Shown in pieces: positions 18,980 through 28,414 of a stretch of DNA of 64,000 bases (positions within the stretch are counted from its first letter, which is position 1; every line of letters starts with the position of its first letter). The notes below the pieces were generated by a model that saw only the letters and a list, made by a program, of their open reading frames with translations, was not told the DNA's origin and did no database searches. The position numbers and the translations under genes are program-made. Source of the stretch: Dorea_A amylophila (GTDB lineage: Bacteria > Bacillota > Clostridia > Lachnospirales > Lachnospiraceae); contig NZ_JAOQJW010000020.1 of assembly GCF_025567265.1 (NCBI RefSeq), positions 1 to 64,000 of the forward strand, given 5' to 3'.

Positions 18980-20026
18980 ATGCGGAAAAAGGAAGTAAGC
19001 TATTCAAAGAAAACAATCGTCAGACTGATATGGACAGGAATCCTGGTTGCCGGAGTGATTATTCTGACGATGGGAGCGGTATGTTTTGCCGGAAGACTGA
19101 GTATGAAGGTGAAAGTCGGGCTTCTAGTGTTTGACTGTATTCTATTTGTGGTCTATTTTGCAGAAGTATACCGGGATATGTACCGCCCGTGGTGTGAACT
19201 GGAAAAGATAGTTCATGAACGGAAGGACAGGAAGACAGAGACGCTTGCGGATGCCAATATTGCCCAGAGAGACCTAATCAAAGAAATTCAGGAAATCATA
19301 TCTTCTCTGGAAAATATAACGATCCGACAGAAAAATGCAGAGATACTGATGAAGGTGGCAGAGATCAATAATCTTCAGGATCAGATCAATCCACATTTCC
19401 TTTATAATACACTGGAAGTTATAAGGGGAGAGGCCCTGATCAACGGGGATAAAAAAGTGGCAGAGATGACGGAGGCGCTGGCGAATTACTTTAGATATAA
19501 CATCAGCCGGAAAGAAACATTTGTATACCTGAAAGATGAACTGAAGAATATCTGTAACTACTTCAAAATCCAGCAGCACCGGTTCGGTGACCGTATTTCT
19601 TTTGAAATCGTCTATCACGGGATAGCGGAAAAGGATGTTCAGAACTGTTATATACCAAAACTGATTTTACAGCCGATCGTGGAGAACAGCATTTATCATG
19701 GTCTGGAGATGAAGATTGGAGGAGGCGTGATCAAGATCCATATATCTTCGGCGGATGATAAGCTGATGCTGACGATCGCTGATGATGGCCTTGGGATGAC
19801 ACAGGAAGATTTGGATAAGCTGAATCGGGATGTAGATGCTGGAAAAACAGATGAAAATGCGGCGGGCAGTCATAACGGAGTGGCTTTACAGAATATCAAA
19901 CGAAGATTGAAACTGTACTGGGGAAAGGAAGCGTATATGATCGCAACCAGTACGTTGAATTACGGGACGGAGATGCACCTGATGCTGCCACTGTTATTCA
20001 CAAAAGAGGATTACATGAAGAGTTAA
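18980..20026 (+). CDS. YesM-like sensor histidine kinase
   Basis: A 348-residue membrane kinase of the LytS/YesM class. Two hydrophobic segments (about 13-36 and 44-63) enclose almost no extracellular loop, so it may sense through a partner such as a binding protein. The phosphorylated His is in QINPHFLYNT (His139). The ATPase domain shows IVENSIYHGL and ADDGLGM. The C-terminal end overlaps the next gene (TTAATGA junction), which implies translational coupling to the degenerate ABC ATPase. Confidence 0.9.
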   Translation: MRKKEVSYSKKTIVRLIWTGILVAGVIILTMGAVCFAGRLSMKVKVGLLVFDCILFVVYFAEVYRDMYRPWCELEKIVHERKDRKTETLADANIAQRDLIKEIQEIISSLENITIRQKNAEILMKVAEINNLQDQINPHFLYNTLEVIRGEALINGDKKVAEMTEALANYFRYNISRKETFVYLKDELKNICNYFKIQQHRFGDRISFEIVYHGIAEKDVQNCYIPKLILQPIVENSIYHGLEMKIGGGVIKIHISSADDKLMLTIADDGLGMTQEDLDKLNRDVDAGKTDENAAGSHNGVALQNIKRRLKLYWGKEAYMIATSTLNYGTEMHLMLPLLFTKEDYMKS

Positions 20027-21495
20027 TGAAGAAGAATATTTTAATATTAAAACAGATATGCAAATGCATACAGAAGAAGACGGTACTGAATCAATTCTAT
20101 ATGAATATCCAGAACGGAGAAATTGTTAATCTGATCGGGATGGAAGACAGCGGGAAGGAAGATGTATTTTCCATTCTGTTCGGGCAGGAGAAGATTGACA
20201 GCGGGGAGATCGTGTTCAATCGCAGGAGTTATACACAGATGAGTCAAAGAATCGTGGAACATGCGGGTGGTATCTTTTTTATCAATAATGATGAACCGAT
20301 GGTTGCGGAATTGTCTGTTGCGGAGAATTTGTATATCGTTGAGAAGATGAATTATTTCAAACGGAGCGTGTCACGAAAAAAGATGGAGACACAGGCGCAG
20401 TTTGTCTTTGCCAAATTCGGTATCGACATTGCGCCAGGGAAAAAAGTGGGAGAACTGAATGCATTCGAACAGCGTATCCTGAGAGTACTGCGGGCATATG
20501 TCAAGCGGGCAAAGCTGATTGTGATCAATGACCTGATGGATGATTATCTTTGGCAGAGGATGGATAAGATTATCAGGATATTGAATCAGATCAAAGAAGA
20601 GGGGACCTCGATCTTATGGATTAACAGTTATCCGGACAAGATTACCGAGATCGCAGACAAGACTTATGTGATCCGGCAGGGGAAAAATGTCACCACATTT
20701 TATAAAGGGGAATACGAGAAAGAGAAAATACTGAATTGCATGACCGGAAGTGCGAATACAGCAGAAAAAGATCTGAAACATAGTCTTAAGAACACCTATG
20801 CATTTGAGGTCAGAGACTTGAGTAACTTTTATATCAGTAGTACAACCTTTGGCTGCAGAAGCGGTGAAATACTTGGAATCTATGACGTACAGAACAAATT
20901 TAGCCGGGAACTCAGAAGGACATTGTTGGGAAGAAGATTTTATAACGGTTCTATCAGGATTGGCGGAAAAGAATATCAAGCAGAGCAGGAATATGGAGCT
21001 GTCCGGAGCGGGCTTGGAATCATAGACGGAAGTAAATATCAGGATCATATATTTGAAGAACTGACGATTCTGGAGAATATAGAATTGCCAATATATAAGA
21101 AAAATGCGAGAAAACGAATGTTTGTAAACAGCAGAGTTACAGAGTATATCAGACAAAAAGAATATGAATTTTTGGATTTGAAGAAGAGGAACATCCAGGA
21201 TAAGGCAATCGGTCTGACCAAAGGAGAGGCCATGAGGCTGATTTTCCACAGATGGTTGTGGGTGAATCCGAAAGCGATTTGCTGTTTTCAGCCATTTCTG
21301 CGGCTGGATGTGGAGAGCAGGGAGTTTTTGTACCGCATTTTTCTGGAATTTGCACATAAAGGGACGGGTGTGATTATAAGTAGTGCAAATGTAGCGGATC
21401 TGACACCAATCTGTGATCGGATCATAGAAATTGACGGAAATAAGATAAAAGAATCTGTCGAAAAATCATATTTTCCGGATATGTTCCAAAATTAG
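20026..21495 (+). CDS. Degenerate sugar-ABC ATPase homologue (pseudo-ATPase)
   Basis: A 489-residue protein with the two-cassette layout of RbsA/MglA but with eroded catalytic motifs. The first Walker A reads GMEDSGKED, lacking the Ser/Thr after Lys. The ABC signature reads VGELNAFEQRILR instead of LSGGQQQ. The second-half Walker B position reads CFQPFLRLD instead of LDEPTRGID. It is coupled to the sensor kinase and precedes a normal binding-protein/ATPase/permease set. I infer a regulatory rather than transport role, perhaps relaying transporter state to the kinase. Direct function is unknown. Confidence 0.8.
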   Translation: MKKNILILKQICKCIQKKTVLNQFYMNIQNGEIVNLIGMEDSGKEDVFSILFGQEKIDSGEIVFNRRSYTQMSQRIVEHAGGIFFINNDEPMVAELSVAENLYIVEKMNYFKRSVSRKKMETQAQFVFAKFGIDIAPGKKVGELNAFEQRILRVLRAYVKRAKLIVINDLMDDYLWQRMDKIIRILNQIKEEGTSILWINSYPDKITEIADKTYVIRQGKNVTTFYKGEYEKEKILNCMTGSANTAEKDLKHSLKNTYAFEVRDLSNFYISSTTFGCRSGEILGIYDVQNKFSRELRRTLLGRRFYNGSIRIGGKEYQAEQEYGAVRSGLGIIDGSKYQDHIFEELTILENIELPIYKKNARKRMFVNSRVTEYIRQKEYEFLDLKKRNIQDKAIGLTKGEAMRLIFHRWLWVNPKAICCFQPFLRLDVESREFLYRIFLEFAHKGTGVIISSANVADLTPICDRIIEIDGNKIKESVEKSYFPDMFQN

Positions 21496-21520
21496 ACCAC
21501 TTTTTCCAAAATCCCCCACA

Positions 21521-21549
21521 TTGTTTGAGGATGGGCGGGACAATATAAT
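21521..21549 (+). promoter_or_regulatory. Promoter of sugar-binding protein gene
   Basis: TTGTTT (21521-21526), 17-bp spacer, TATAAT (21544-21549), about 40 bp upstream of the binding-protein start. The spacer is unusually G-rich. The transporter can thus be transcribed apart from the regulators. Confidence 0.75.
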
Positions 21550-21588
21550 AGAGACATAATCAATCACTTAAACGAAGGAGGAGAAGAA

Positions 21589-22584
21589 ATGAAAAAGATC
21601 GTGAAAAAATTAGTGGCAGCAGCACTTGCATTGACGATGGTTCTGTCAATGGCAGCCTGCAGCATGGGAGATGAGAAGAAAGAATCTTCCGATTCAGGTA
21701 AGAAGAGTGACGGAGAGGTAAAAGTCGGATTTGTTGTAAGTGATATGTCGGACGCATTCTTTGCACATCTGATCAAGAACATTGAAAAATATGCGAAAGA
21801 AGAAGGCGTAACTTTCACAGCAAAAGAGTGTCCGGAGATCAGCGATAAGATCACAGGAATCGAGAACTTTGTACAGTCAGGATGTGACGTTATTATTTGT
21901 CATGTAACAGACGCAGATGCATTAAAAGATGCTGCAACAAGTGCAGAAGATGCAGGTGTACGTTTTATTTCCTATGACTCAGATATCGACGGAACATCAG
22001 GATTCATCGGAATCGACAACCATGAATATGGATATGCAATCGGTAAAAATGCAGCAGAATGGATCAACGATAACTTTGAAGAGAACGAAAAAGTTAAAGT
22101 TGGTGTCTGCAACTACCCGGATTATCCATTCCTGGTAACAAGAGAAGAAGGTATCCTTGACGCATTAAAAGAACTTGCTCCAAATGCAAATGTAGAAGTA
22201 ACTGCAAAAGCAGGATACACTCCGGAAGGTGTAGATGTCGGAGATGCATGGGTACAGTCTAACAAAGACTTAAATGTTGTTGTAGGAATCAACGATGCTG
22301 GTGTATTAGGTGTATACGAATCATTTAAATCAGCAGGAATTAAAAATGATAAATTAGGTATGTTCGGCGGAGATGCAGTAGATGATGCACTTGCAGCAAT
22401 CGAAGAAGGCGGAGCTTTCAAAGCAACTGTAAGTACAAACATGCTGAAAAATGCTAACTATTTCATCGATATGGCAGTTGAACTTGCTAAGAACGGAAAA
22501 TTAGAAGAAAGAGAAAAATTATTCCCATTAGAAGGAATTACTGCAGATAACGTAGCAGAATATAAGAAGAGCATCGAAGAGTAG
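21589..22584 (+). CDS. Sugar ABC transporter substrate-binding lipoprotein (RbsB-like)
   Basis: A 331-residue periplasmic-binding-protein type 1 family lipoprotein. The signal peptide ends in the lipobox MAAC with Cys24. After an acidic/Ser linker, the mature domain starts VKVGFVVSDMSDAFFAHL, typical of ribose/galactose-type binding proteins. AAGGAGGAG precedes the ATG. It has its own promoter and a perfect 13-bp terminator after it, which should make it the most abundant product of the locus. Ligand is probably a pentose or hexose, not resolvable here. Confidence 0.92.
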   Translation: MKKIVKKLVAAALALTMVLSMAACSMGDEKKESSDSGKKSDGEVKVGFVVSDMSDAFFAHLIKNIEKYAKEEGVTFTAKECPEISDKITGIENFVQSGCDVIICHVTDADALKDAATSAEDAGVRFISYDSDIDGTSGFIGIDNHEYGYAIGKNAAEWINDNFEENEKVKVGVCNYPDYPFLVTREEGILDALKELAPNANVEVTAKAGYTPEGVDVGDAWVQSNKDLNVVVGINDAGVLGVYESFKSAGIKNDKLGMFGGDAVDDALAAIEEGGAFKATVSTNMLKNANYFIDMAVELAKNGKLEEREKLFPLEGITADNVAEYKKSIEE

Positions 22585-22610
22585 CAGACGAAGAAAGAAC
22601 GTATGGAAGA

Positions 22611-22649
22611 TTAATGGTATGAGGCGTCGTACTCATACCATTAATTTTT
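22611..22649 (+). terminator. Terminator/attenuator between binding protein and ATPase genes
   Basis: TTAATGGTATGAG (22611-22623) pairs perfectly with CTCATACCATTAA (22632-22644), followed by TTTTT. It probably causes partial termination, setting a high binding-protein to ATPase ratio. Confidence 0.85.
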
Positions 22650-22679
22650 CCAGAAAGAGCATAAGGACGGTGAAGCTAT

Positions 22680-24164
22680 ATGGAAAACATTTTGGAAATA
22701 AAAGATGTTACAAAACGATATCCGGGCGTAGTTGCTTTAAATCACGTTTCTTTTGAAGTTGCGAAGGGCGAGGTACATGCACTGGTAGGAGAAAACGGTG
22801 CAGGTAAATCGACGATGATTAAAACGATTACGGGGGCAATCACACCAGATGAAGGTAAAGTTATTTATGAGGGAAAAGAATATACAGAACTGAATCCGAT
22901 CTTATCGAGCCAGATCGGAATCGAAGCAATCTACCAGGAATTCAATCTGGCACCGGAACTGACTGTACAGGAAAATATATATATGGGTACGAAAGTCAAC
23001 CAGAGCATATTCATTGACCGAAAGGAACTGGCAGAGCGTACAAAAAAGATATTAAAAGAATTAAATACGAATATTGATCCAAATGTAAGAATCAAAGATT
23101 TGACTGTAGCGTATATGCAGCTGGTAGAGATCGCAAAGGCACTGGCAAAAAATGTAAAGCTTCTGATCATGGATGAGCCGACGGCACCGCTTACGGATAA
23201 TGAAGTTGAGATTTTATTTAAACTCGTAAGGAATCTGAAAAAAAGGGGCGTTTCGATTATTTATATCTCTCACCGTATGGACGAGATATTTGAACTGGCT
23301 GACCGCATTACGGTAATGCGTGACGGCGAAGTAATCAAAACAGTTAACAAAGAAGATACGAATAAGAATCAGTTAATATATGATATGGTTGGCCGTAAAC
23401 TGACAGAGACCTATCCGGAAAGACATCCAAAATTAGGGAAAACATTGCTGGAAGTAAAGAATCTGTGCGGATCATCCAATGAAGAGACAACATTCTCCGT
23501 CCGTGAGGGTGAGATCGTCGGACTGGCAGGATTGGTCGGTGCTGGCAGAACAGAAATCGCAAGATTGATCATCGGAGCAGATAAAAAATATTCCGGTACG
23601 GTCTGCGTAGACGGAAAAGAAGTTACCATACATTCTCCGAAAGATGCGATCCAGCATGGAATTGCATATGTTTCGGAAGACCGTAAGAATCAAGGAGTAC
23701 TTCTGAAGATGTCGATCCGGTGGAACATTACATTGCCAATCTTAAGAGAACTGTCAAAGATGACATTCATTAATTTTAAAGAGGAAAATAAGTGTGTAGA
23801 CAAATACAAAGATGCACTTCGGATAAAAACTCCTTCCATCAATCAACTGGTAGGAAATCTGTCAGGAGGTAACCAACAGAAAGTTGCAGTTGCGAAATGG
23901 TTGGCAAGCGAGTCGAAGATCCTGATACTGGATGAGCCAACAAGAGGTATCGACGTAGGGGCAAAACAGGAGATTTACGAACTGATCAACCGTCTGACGG
24001 ACGAAGGGCTTGCAATCATCATGATCTCATCAGAGATGGAAGAGATCATGGGAATGTCAGACAGAATGCTGGTCATGGCAGAAGGACGAATTGTAGGCGA
24101 ACTTGACAGAGAAGAATTCTCGCAGAATCAGATTATGAAGTATGCGTCGAATATAACGGACTAA
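22680..24164 (+). CDS. Sugar ABC transporter ATP-binding protein (RbsA/MglA-like)
   Basis: A 494-residue protein with two fused ABC cassettes that power sugar import. Cassette 1 has Walker A GENGAGKST (37-45) and Walker B LLIMDEPTAPL near 160. Cassette 2 lacks a normal Walker A (GLVGAGRTE), as is usual in this family, but keeps LSGGNQQKV near 397 and LILDEPTRGID near 420. It contrasts with the degenerate homologue at 20026. The permease starts 16 nt after its stop. Confidence 0.95.
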   Translation: MENILEIKDVTKRYPGVVALNHVSFEVAKGEVHALVGENGAGKSTMIKTITGAITPDEGKVIYEGKEYTELNPILSSQIGIEAIYQEFNLAPELTVQENIYMGTKVNQSIFIDRKELAERTKKILKELNTNIDPNVRIKDLTVAYMQLVEIAKALAKNVKLLIMDEPTAPLTDNEVEILFKLVRNLKKRGVSIIYISHRMDEIFELADRITVMRDGEVIKTVNKEDTNKNQLIYDMVGRKLTETYPERHPKLGKTLLEVKNLCGSSNEETTFSVREGEIVGLAGLVGAGRTEIARLIIGADKKYSGTVCVDGKEVTIHSPKDAIQHGIAYVSEDRKNQGVLLKMSIRWNITLPILRELSKMTFINFKEENKCVDKYKDALRIKTPSINQLVGNLSGGNQQKVAVAKWLASESKILILDEPTRGIDVGAKQEIYELINRLTDEGLAIIMISSEMEEIMGMSDRMLVMAEGRIVGELDREEFSQNQIMKYASNITD

Positions 24165-24180
24165 GATGGGAGGAAGAGAT

Positions 24181-25149
24181 ATGGATAAGTTGAAAAGCTT
24201 TATAAAACAATACTTTGTTTTGGTAATATTAATAGTACTGATTATTTTATTTGGATGTTTGCGGCCAGAGTCATTCTTGACGATGTCGAATATGTTTACG
24301 GTTATCAGACAATCTTCGATCATGGGAATTGCAACGATCGGACTGTTATTTGTAATGGTTGCAGGTGGTATCGACCTGTCGCTTGGTTCCGTTATTTCCG
24401 TTGAATCGGTACTGGTTGCAGTATTATTGACCAAGTTCGGATGGGGACTGTTACCGGCTTACTTATGCGGACTTGCCGGTGGAACACTGGTTGGACTGGT
24501 TACAGGAGCGATCATTGTAAAGACAGGAATCTTCCCGATGATCGGAACACTGGCACTTCAGATCATCTTACAGGGAATTGCATACCTCGTATGCGGAGGA
24601 ATGCCGGTATCTAATCTGCCGCTGAATGCAAAGATGATCGGACAGGGTTATATCGGACCAATCCCAATCCCGGTAATCGTATTCATTATTGTGATTATTA
24701 TCGCGGCACTGGTACTGAACCGTACATATATCGGAAGACACTTCTACGCAATCGGAAGTAACGAAGAAGCAGCAAGATTATCCGGTATCAATACGAATAA
24801 ATTAAAAGTTGCTACATATGCAATCGGTGGATTCTTATCAGGACTTGCCGGAATCATCATGCTGGCACGTATCAGTTCCGGACAGCCGACAGCAGGAAAG
24901 AATATGGAGATGGACTGTCTGACAGCAGCAGTCATCGGTGGTGTCAGTCTGACAGGCGGAGAAGGAAAAATCTCTACAGCTGTATGTGGCGTACTGATCA
25001 TCGGAGTTCTGACCAATGGTATGACAATCATGAATATCAGCGAATATTATCAGTTGGTCATCAGAGGATGCATCTTCCTTGGAGCTGTATGTCTGGATGG
25101 AATCCAGAAACAGATTGCAGGAGGAAAGAAGGTTAAGAAAGCAGCATAG
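24181..25149 (+). CDS. Sugar ABC transporter permease (RbsC-like)
   Basis: An integral membrane permease of about 322 residues with roughly eight to ten hydrophobic helices and the BPD_transp_2 family landmarks GGIDLSLGSVISVES and NRTYIGRHFYAIGSNEEAARLSGIN. I choose ATG 24181 because GGGAGG lies 7 nt upstream. An ATG 15 nt earlier lacks a ribosome binding site. It is the last gene of the ABC set and is followed by a weak hairpin at 25179-25205. Confidence 0.93.
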   Translation: MDKLKSFIKQYFVLVILIVLIILFGCLRPESFLTMSNMFTVIRQSSIMGIATIGLLFVMVAGGIDLSLGSVISVESVLVAVLLTKFGWGLLPAYLCGLAGGTLVGLVTGAIIVKTGIFPMIGTLALQIILQGIAYLVCGGMPVSNLPLNAKMIGQGYIGPIPIPVIVFIIVIIIAALVLNRTYIGRHFYAIGSNEEAARLSGINTNKLKVATYAIGGFLSGLAGIIMLARISSGQPTAGKNMEMDCLTAAVIGGVSLTGGEGKISTAVCGVLIIGVLTNGMTIMNISEYYQLVIRGCIFLGAVCLDGIQKQIAGGKKVKKAA

Positions 25150-25178
25150 ATCAAATCATAGATATATCCTCGCGCAGG

Positions 25179-25205
25179 GATGTGGTGTAAACCACATCTT
25201 TGTGT
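25179..25205 (+). terminator. Weak intrinsic terminator
   Basis: GATGTGG/CCACATC seven-base stem with loop TGTAAA and tail TTTGTGTT after the permease gene. The T-run is interrupted, so read-through is likely. Confidence 0.5.
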
Positions 25206-25252
25206 TATTCGGAAGAGTGTATGAAAGAAAATAGGGAAAGGCAGGGGAAGAC

Positions 25253-26218
25253 ATGACAAATTACAGAAAATTCATGGAACCGGAATATGGAGAGCCGGCA
25301 CCAGAGGTAATCATTTATCCATCTCAGGAAATGGATATGGAACATCTAGCAAGATGGAGAAAAAAGAATGATTATGAATCTGTTGCTGAGATAACGGAAG
25401 AAATCAGGCATTGCATCTGTTATCCGAATCTGATGAAGATTGATACAGAAGATGTAAAGATTTTGGGACCGCAAGGAAATGTGAATACAAGAATCTACAA
25501 ACCAGAAGGGGAAGAACTATTTCCAGTTCTGATCTATTACCATGGCGGAAGTTTTTCGATGAACAGTATAGAAGTATATGAGTATGTGTGCAGATATCTT
25601 GCATATACCGGTAATATGATTGTGGTGGCACCAGATTATCATCTGGCGCCGGAGTATAAGTTTCCGGCAGGACTAAATGAGGCATATGAAACTCTAGTAT
25701 GGACAAAAAATAATATTGGATTATACTATGGAGATGAGGGAAATATTAGTGTGGCAGGTGATAGTTCTGGCGGAAATTTTGCAGCAGCAGTTTCGATTAT
25801 GGCAAGGGATCAAGAAGGACCGAAAATTCGGAAACAGATACTCTTCTATCCACTGACCACAAATTATGAAGAAGAAATCACAGATTCAGAACAACATTAT
25901 CAAGTCGGATATTTTCTTAATTATAATTGTATGAATAATCCGATGGCACATTATTTTGAAAATGAGGAAGATGTTAAAAATTCATTAGCATCGCCACTGT
26001 TGGAAGATAATTTGAAAGGACTTCCGCCTGCGTGTTTTATTTCGGCGGAATGTGATCCACTTTTAGATCAGGGCTTACAGTATGCGGCGAAACTTCAAGA
26101 TGCAGGAGTGAAGGTAGAATATCATATTTTGAAAGGGATGCTTCATGGATTCATTAATCGTACTTATGGAAAAAGCTTTGAAGCATTGGAATTAGCAGCT
26201 GACTTTGTTAATAATTAA
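25253..26218 (+). CDS. Alpha/beta hydrolase, HSL-type esterase
   Basis: A 321-residue cytosolic esterase of the hormone-sensitive-lipase (family IV) group. The oxyanion-hole motif reads YYHGGSFS. The nucleophile elbow is GDSSGG, with Ser near residue 169. The catalytic Asp is likely in ECDPLLDQG and the His in GMLHGF near the C-terminus. All triad members are present. GGCAGGGGA lies upstream of the ATG. It lies after the sugar ABC locus, so deacetylation of an acetylated sugar is possible but unproven. Confidence 0.88.
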   Translation: MTNYRKFMEPEYGEPAPEVIIYPSQEMDMEHLARWRKKNDYESVAEITEEIRHCICYPNLMKIDTEDVKILGPQGNVNTRIYKPEGEELFPVLIYYHGGSFSMNSIEVYEYVCRYLAYTGNMIVVAPDYHLAPEYKFPAGLNEAYETLVWTKNNIGLYYGDEGNISVAGDSSGGNFAAAVSIMARDQEGPKIRKQILFYPLTTNYEEEITDSEQHYQVGYFLNYNCMNNPMAHYFENEEDVKNSLASPLLEDNLKGLPPACFISAECDPLLDQGLQYAAKLQDAGVKVEYHILKGMLHGFINRTYGKSFEALELAADFVNN

Positions 26219-26300
26219 ATCTTTGCTGCCTGCCTGTAACAAGCGAACATTTTTCATGATGTTTTGTGCCTTGAGCAGTGCGAAAGGAATGAATGTAAAA

Positions 26301-26882
26301 ATGGATAAAACGTGGACAACAATTTTTTATCAGGAAACAAATCCAGTAAGAAGAATGGAATTGTTGAGAGAAAATACAGGTAATGGAGAAAGGAAAGAAG
26401 AACAGTATCGGAACCAACTCTGGATTGCAAGATATGGAAAAAGTAGTCCTGTGAAAGATGAATTTGTAGGATGCCTTTTGGATTTAAAATATCTGGCAGA
26501 GGTCATAACGATAGATTGGGGAGGAAAACGAAGAAAGCAGGGAATGCAGATTATTGATACTTTGGGAATGTCGGAAATAGAGAGTCGGGACGAATTGTAT
26601 CATAAAATTCTTCTAGAAGAACTTCAGAATGTATTTTTGAAATATATTGAGGTTAGCAGAAATGGTCGAGATTTTACATCATTTGTATTTGGAGTGGGAC
26701 AACTAACAGAAGAAGGAATTGCGAAAAAAATAGCACAACAAATTAATATGATCGCATTTCAGGCACCACATTTGCTTCATATGGACAAAGAGTTTGCATT
26801 ATTACAGGAAGCAGCACTTTTGGCTTTTAGACAATTATACCCGAATAAAGAATATTTTTCGGAAAATAATCTGCCATTTTAG
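26301..26882 (+). CDS. Conserved hypothetical protein (DUF6553-like)
   Basis: A soluble helical protein of about 193 residues with no signal peptide or catalytic motif that I recognise. The start region MDKTWTTIFYQETNPVRRMELL resembles a family seen in Lachnospiraceae (DUF6553 by memory, tentative). An upstream extension to 26205 overlaps the esterase and looks non-coding. ATG 26289 is an alternative, but AAAGGA abuts it too closely. It follows the esterase by 82 nt and is AT-richer than the ABC genes. A terminator follows at 26957. Confidence 0.6.
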   Translation: MDKTWTTIFYQETNPVRRMELLRENTGNGERKEEQYRNQLWIARYGKSSPVKDEFVGCLLDLKYLAEVITIDWGGKRRKQGMQIIDTLGMSEIESRDELYHKILLEELQNVFLKYIEVSRNGRDFTSFVFGVGQLTEEGIAKKIAQQINMIAFQAPHLLHMDKEFALLQEAALLAFRQLYPNKEYFSENNLPF

Positions 26883-26956
26883 AATAATCTTATTTCTAAA
26901 TTTTATGTAGAACGAATGTTTATTTTTATAGTTTGGTCTTTGAGAATTTAAAAATA

Positions 26957-27008
26957 AAAAATCGCTGAATCCATTGAATTTATTGGATTACAGCGATTTT
27001 TTGTTTTT
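26957..27008 (+). terminator. Intrinsic terminator
   Basis: AAAATCGCTG (26958-26967) pairs with CAGCGATTTT (26991-27000), with an inner ATCCA/TGGAT stem and a T-rich tail. Confidence 0.85.
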
Positions 27009-27101
27009 AAAAATGTCGGAGAATTACTACTTGAAAATGCACGTCCAAGACGGTACAATAGTAAAATATGGTGGAGTATTCATAAAAGGAGATTTAATAT
27101 C

Positions 27102-27923
27102 GTGGAAAATAAAAACAGGAACACTGCAGCAATCGGTGTGTTTGATTCGGGAGTCGGCGGTTTGACCGTCACAAGAGAGATCATGCGTCAGCTGCCGAAT
27201 GAAAATGTAGTATATTTTGGGGATACAGCAAGAGTTCCATACGGAAGTAAGTCAAAGAATAACATTATCCGTTTTTCCAGACAGATCATCCGTTTCCTGA
27301 AGACAAAGAATGTAAAGGCAATCGTGATCGCATGCAACACGGCCAGTGCACTGGCGCTGGAGACGGTGAAGGAAGAATTTGATATTCCGATCATTGGAGT
27401 GATCGTACCCGGAGCAAGAGCTGCCGTAAGAGAGACGAAAAACGGTCAGATCGGCGTACTTGGTACAGAGGCAACGATCAAGAGCGAGACTTATACCAAA
27501 GAGATCAGAAAACTTATGCCGGAAGCGGAAGTTATAGGAAAACCATGTCCGTTATTTGTTCCGCTGGTAGAAGAAGGATTTGCAAAGCATAAGATCACAG
27601 AAGAAGTGATCGATATCTATCTGTCTGATATGAGAAAGTCGGAGATTGATACACTGATTCTGGGATGTACCCATTATCCGCTTCTCAGATCCCGGATTAT
27701 GGCATATTTTGGAGAGTCTGTACATATTGTAAATCCGGCGTACGAGACAGCGATGGATTTGAAGCAGATACTGGAAGAGCAGAAAATTGCCAATACATCG
27801 GGAGAACCGGCGGCATATGATTTTTATGTCAGTGATGCAGCAGAAAAATTTAAGAAATTTGCCAATTCAATCCTGCCATATGATGTAGATAAGACACAGG
27901 CAATTGATATTGAAGATTATTAG
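27102..27923 (+). CDS. murI: Glutamate racemase
   Basis: A 273-residue cofactor-independent racemase supplying D-glutamate for peptidoglycan. GVFDSGVGGLTV (about 12-23) and the two catalytic Cys regions, ACNTASALAL (Cys near 76) and LGCTHYPLL (Cys near 187), are intact. The start is GTG with AAAAGGAG upstream. It is followed 8 nt later by the DUF1934 gene, an arrangement common in Clostridia. Confidence 0.95.
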   Translation: MENKNRNTAAIGVFDSGVGGLTVTREIMRQLPNENVVYFGDTARVPYGSKSKNNIIRFSRQIIRFLKTKNVKAIVIACNTASALALETVKEEFDIPIIGVIVPGARAAVRETKNGQIGVLGTEATIKSETYTKEIRKLMPEAEVIGKPCPLFVPLVEEGFAKHKITEEVIDIYLSDMRKSEIDTLILGCTHYPLLRSRIMAYFGESVHIVNPAYETAMDLKQILEEQKIANTSGEPAAYDFYVSDAAEKFKKFANSILPYDVDKTQAIDIEDY

Positions 27924-27931
27924 GAGAATAT

Positions 27932-28387
27932 ATGACAAAAGACGTATTATTAAGTATATCCGGTCTGCATCAGGATGTGACCGGGATAGAAGCGCAGGGT
28001 GATGAGCCGGGAAATGAACCGATCGAAGTGATCGCACCTGCGAATTATTATGAAAAAAACGGAAAACATTATGTGATTTATGATGAACTGGTAGAAGGAA
28101 TTCCGGGAACGATCAAGAATAAGGTCAGAATTATGGATGACCGGAAGGTTGAGATCATTAAGAGCGGGATTACAAATACGCATATGGTATTCGAGAAAGA
28201 CAAGATCAATATGACACAGTATGAGACACCATACGGTGAGATGATGATCGGGGTATTTACAAAAGATATCCGGTTCGAAGAACAGGATGAAAAGATCACG
28301 GTACATGTGAACTATGCGCTGGACATCAACGGAGATCCGGTTGCAGACTGTAATATAGACATAAAAATAACAGCATTGGGTCGATAG
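27932..28387 (+). CDS. DUF1934 (YwiB-like) beta-barrel protein
   Basis: A 151-residue protein of the DUF1934/YwiB family, a calycin-like beta-barrel of unknown function. YYEKNGKHYVIYDEL and TPYGEMMIGVFT are the characteristic stretches. There is no signal peptide. It begins 8 nt after murI and shares its transcript. The stop codon lies in the loop region of the bidirectional terminator that follows. Confidence 0.85.
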   Translation: MTKDVLLSISGLHQDVTGIEAQGDEPGNEPIEVIAPANYYEKNGKHYVIYDELVEGIPGTIKNKVRIMDDRKVEIIKSGITNTHMVFEKDKINMTQYETPYGEMMIGVFTKDIRFEEQDEKITVHVNYALDINGDPVADCNIDIKITALGR

Positions 28388-28405
28388 GTTCCAATGCTGT
28401 TATTT
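28365..28405. terminator. Bidirectional terminator between convergent genes
   Basis: AAATAACAGCATTGG (28365-28379) pairs perfectly with CCAATGCTGTTATTT (28391-28405). A and T flanks allow termination of both the murI-DUF1934 transcript and the convergent minus-strand gene. Confidence 0.85.
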
Positions 28406-28414
28406 ATTAAGTAC

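Noticed and set aside
20614..21357. 247-codon minus-strand ORF
   Set aside because: Antisense shadow of the degenerate ABC ATPase; the plus-strand frame is complete and has operon context.
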